From NCBI RefSeq assembly GCF_004403395.1, contig NZ_SOGN01000035.1, positions 62,001 to 126,000 on the forward strand: 64,000 nt of DNA, read 5' to 3'. This document shows positions 61,743-64,000 of this stretch, in pieces; position 1 is the first letter of the stretch; every line of letters begins with the position of its first letter. A model generated the notes under the pieces. The model made no database searches. It saw nothing but the letters and a program-made list of their open reading frames with translations, and had not been told where the DNA came from. The position numbers and the translations under genes were made by a program. This DNA comes from Cryobacterium cheniae (GTDB lineage Bacteria > Actinomycetota > Actinomycetes > Actinomycetales > Microbacteriaceae).

Positions 61743-63107
61743 GTGGCCGACGACGACTCCCGACCCGACGAGGGTCACAATCCCGAAGATGAGTTTCGGG
61801 ACATGCTTCGCGACATCCTGAGTGGGAAGTCGTCCATCGACCCGAGCCAGCTGGCCGGTGCTGCCGGCCTTCCGAGCGACCCGGCGAGCATCTCCGCACT
61901 GATGAACCAGCTGCAGGGCGCCCTGCGCGGCGGCGGCGACGGATCCATCAATTGGGATGCCGCCCTCAGCCAGGGCCAGGAGCGCGCGGCTCAGGGTCAG
62001 CTCGACGTGACCTCGACCGAACGCGCCGCCCTCGACCAGGCGTTCCACATCGCATCCCTCTGGCTGGACGAGGTCATCTCGGTCGCCGAGCTCACCACTC
62101 CCCCGCGCCTGATGACACGCAAGGAATGGGTCACCGCGACCATGCCGCTGTGGACCCAGCTCGCCGAGCCCGTCGCGACCAGCATCTCCGACTCCCTGAC
62201 CCGGGTGCTCACCGATCAGGCCCCGGAGGAGCTCAAGGGAATGATGGCCGGCGCCGGGCAGGTGATGCGCAGCATCGGCGGCACCCTGTTCGCCATGCAG
62301 CTCGGCCAGGTCGTCGGCCAGCTGTCCAACGAGGTCGTCTCCGGCGGCGACGTCGGGATCCCCCTGCTCAGCGACCAGCAGGCCGCCCTGCTCCCCCAGA
62401 ACGTCGCCGCGTTCGGCGAGGGCCTCGACGTTCCCGCCGACCAGGTACAGATCTACCTCGCCGTGCGCGAAATCGCCCACGCGCGGCTGTTCCGCCACTC
62501 CCGGTGGCTGCGCCTGCACCTGATCAGCTCGATCACGGACTTCGCCCGCGGTATCCACATCGACTCCGGTCGCCTCGAGCAGCTGGCCGAGGGCTTCGAC
62601 CCGGCCAATCCGGAGGAACTGCGCGCGGCCATGGTCGACGGCTCGCTGATCCCGCCGAAGACCGAGGCCCAGCTGGCCGCGCTCGGCCGGCTCGAGACGA
62701 TGCTCGCCCTGATCGAGGGCTGGGTCGACGTCGTCACCCTCGAGGCCACGAGCCGGCTGCCCCGCGCGGACGCGATCGCCGAAACGGTGAAGCGACGCCG
62801 GGCATCCGGTGGCCCCGCCGAGTCGGCGTTCGCCACCCTGGTCGGTCTCGAGCTGCGCCCCCGGCGCCTGCGCGAGGCCGCCGCTCTCTGGCAGGCCGTC
62901 ACGGATGCCGTGGGCAACGAGAAGCGTGACGAGCTGTGGGGCCATCCGGACCTTCTGCCCTCGTCAGCCGACCTCGACGACCCGCAAGCCCTGATGGCCC
63001 GTCTGACCAGCGCGGCGGCGGGGGCCGAGCCGGTACTCGACGAGGTGGACCAGGCCCTGGAAGACCTGTTGCGCGACGACGAAACCGACCGGCCGCACGA
63101 GGCGTAG
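61743..63107 (+). CDS. Zinc-dependent metalloprotease-like protein (DUF2342/TIGR03624)
   Basis: A 454-residue protein of an actinobacterial family often called putative hydrolase or zincin-like. The helix 'VREIAHARLFRHSRWLRLHL' has the spacing of the family's HxxxxxH motif and is followed by 'SSITDFARGIHIDSGRLEQL'. C-terminal 'GHPDLLPSSADLDDP' is also typical. The start is GTG 61743 because GAGAGG lies 7-8 bases ahead; GTG 61734 is possible. It is divergent from the YlbL gene. Confidence 0.88.
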   Translation: MADDDSRPDEGHNPEDEFRDMLRDILSGKSSIDPSQLAGAAGLPSDPASISALMNQLQGALRGGGDGSINWDAALSQGQERAAQGQLDVTSTERAALDQAFHIASLWLDEVISVAELTTPPRLMTRKEWVTATMPLWTQLAEPVATSISDSLTRVLTDQAPEELKGMMAGAGQVMRSIGGTLFAMQLGQVVGQLSNEVVSGGDVGIPLLSDQQAALLPQNVAAFGEGLDVPADQVQIYLAVREIAHARLFRHSRWLRLHLISSITDFARGIHIDSGRLEQLAEGFDPANPEELRAAMVDGSLIPPKTEAQLAALGRLETMLALIEGWVDVVTLEATSRLPRADAIAETVKRRRASGGPAESAFATLVGLELRPRRLREAAALWQAVTDAVGNEKRDELWGHPDLLPSSADLDDPQALMARLTSAAAGAEPVLDEVDQALEDLLRDDETDRPHEA

Positions 63108-63111
63108 CCGC

Positions 63112-63975
63112 CTAGATCAGGCCCTTGGTGTGCCAGATCGTTTTCGTTTCGGTGAACGCCAGGATGCGGGACAGTGAGGGGCTCGCGGCATCCGGACCGT
63201 TTTCGGGCTGGAGCACCCGGGTGAGCGTCTCGGCCGCGTCGATCTCGAGGTGGATCCAGTCGAGGTCGCCGGCGCCGACCAGGTCGAGGGCGTTGACGTC
63301 GGCGTGGCTGGCCAGCCACGGCGCCATCTCGGCCGGCGACCCGGTGAGGATGTTGACCACGCCGGCGGGAACGTCGCTGGTCGCGAGCACCTCGCCCAGG
63401 CTGATCGCCGAGAGCGGCATGGTCTCGTTCGCGACGACGACCACGGTGTTGCCGGACACCAGCGCCGGGGCGACCGCACTGACGAGGCCGAGGAGGGATC
63501 CGCCGGTCTGCGGCGCGATGATGGCGACGACGCCCGTGGGCTCCGGTACCGAGAGGTTGAAGTAGGGGCCCGACACCGGGTTGGCGTTCCCGGCGACCTG
63601 CAGGTACTTGTCGGCCCAGCCAGCGTACCAGACCCAGCGGTCGATGGCCTCGTCGACCTGGGCGGATGCTGCCGCGGCGCTCACACCCTCCGACTGCACG
63701 ATTTCGGCGACAAACTGGGCCCGGCGCCCCTCGAGCAGCTCCGCGATGCGGTACAACACCTGGCCGCGGTTGTACGCCGTGGCGCCGGCCCAACCACCGA
63801 GGGCGGAGCGGGCGGCGACGACGGCGTCACGGGCATCCTTGCGGCTGGCCTTGGCTGCATTGGCGAGGAAGTCCCCGTCGTGGGAGCGGATCTCGTAGAC
63901 CCGGCCCGACTCGCTGCGCGGGAACTTGCCGCCGAGGTAGAGCTTGTAGGTTTTGGGAACGGCGAGGCGGGTCAC
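63112..63975 (-). CDS. Short aldehyde dehydrogenase-like protein without catalytic Cys
   Basis: A 287-residue protein with the N-terminal half of the aldehyde dehydrogenase fold ('DFLANAAKASRKDARDAVVA', 'GPYFNLSVPEPTGVVAIIAP', 'LVSGNTVVVVANETMPLSAI'). The catalytic part is missing: no E-L-G-G-K segment and no GQxC cysteine; the chain ends at 'TETKTIWHTKGLI'. I remember such short genes standing directly behind a complete aldehyde dehydrogenase gene in actinobacteria. The start, GTG 63975, overlaps the stop of the gene upstream, so it may form a heteromer with it. Confidence 0.85.
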   Translation of the reverse strand: MTRLAVPKTYKLYLGGKFPRSESGRVYEIRSHDGDFLANAAKASRKDARDAVVAARSALGGWAGATAYNRGQVLYRIAELLEGRRAQFVAEIVQSEGVSAAAASAQVDEAIDRWVWYAGWADKYLQVAGNANPVSGPYFNLSVPEPTGVVAIIAPQTGGSLLGLVSAVAPALVSGNTVVVVANETMPLSAISLGEVLATSDVPAGVVNILTGSPAEMAPWLASHADVNALDLVGAGDLDWIHLEIDAAETLTRVLQPENGPDAASPSLSRILAFTETKTIWHTKGLI

Positions 63976-64000
63976 TTGGCGGCCTTCTTCCTTGAAACGG
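63972..64000 (-). CDS. C-terminal tail of an upstream gene, cut by the window edge
   Basis: The last 29 bases, read on the minus strand in another frame, give '...VSRKKAAK' and a TGA that overlaps the start of the short aldehyde dehydrogenase gene by 4 bp (GTGA). A basic Lys/Ala tail fits a complete aldehyde dehydrogenase of the tandem pair, but nine codons cannot prove identity. Confidence 0.4.

Overview
The window is 64 kb of GC-rich (mid-60s percent by eye) actinobacterial chromosome. Gene content and small lineage markers point to the family Microbacteriaceae, perhaps close to Cryobacterium or Leifsonia; this is inference from remembered families, not a search. Those markers are a DUF3039 zinc protein, a short 'FDDRILAHLQ' protein, a DUF222/HNH nuclease, a maleylpyruvate-isomerase-like mycothiol enzyme, a Tad pilus locus with a DUF4244 pilin, UPF0182, and an nrtR-nadABC-iscS run. 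No prophage, insertion sequence, CRISPR array or rRNA operon is visible.

Left part (1-23.5 kb). Trans-translation and division genes come first (5' end of ssrA, smpB, ftsX, ftsE, prfB), then an MFS permease, a deazaflavin-type nitroreductase, an internally deleted pentapeptide-repeat remnant and an EamA exporter. A seven-gene Tad/Flp pilus operon follows (tadA, tadB, tadC, pilin, three TadE/TadG-like genes). Next are a tRNA-Leu with a DedA gene starting one base after it, a second DedA gene, a CDF metal exporter, murI-rph-rdgB, a fabF-like synthase, pncB, DUF3039 and a two-gene ABC exporter.

Middle (23.7-31.5 kb). This is a candidate cell-wall glycopolymer locus in two converging operons: a nucleotidyltransferase with a TagG/TagH-type exporter on +, and a CDP-glycerol-type glycerophosphotransferase, two family-2 glycosyltransferases and a variant CDP-alcohol phosphotransferase on -. 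A small XRE regulator and an unknown glycine-rich protein lie between them. HtrA, a secreted PKD-like protein with a partner lipoprotein, an aminotransferase, an old yellow enzyme, a hydrolase and a nitrilase follow.

Right part (40-64 kb). A GT-C mannosyltransferase is paired with polyprenol-phosphate-mannose synthase. The NAD regulon (nrtR, nadA, nadB, nadC, iscS) has a double palindrome at its promoter. A bifunctional AdhE has a Rex-like operator and an AT-rich 5' end. Then come the HNH nuclease, a sugar ABC importer, two tandem initiator tRNA genes, UPF0182, a Lon-like PDZ protease, a zincin-like protein and a truncated aldehyde dehydrogenase-like gene at the edge.

Non-coding structure stands out. 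Two copies of a palindromic element of 81 and 94 bp share arms (GCATAACTCCTGCAA...) and a GAATTCAGG core. Several short tandem repeats (5-16 bp units) sit at gene ends, there is a 22-bp-stem hairpin beside the UPF0182 gene, and the word GGATGC/GCATCC is over-represented on both strands.
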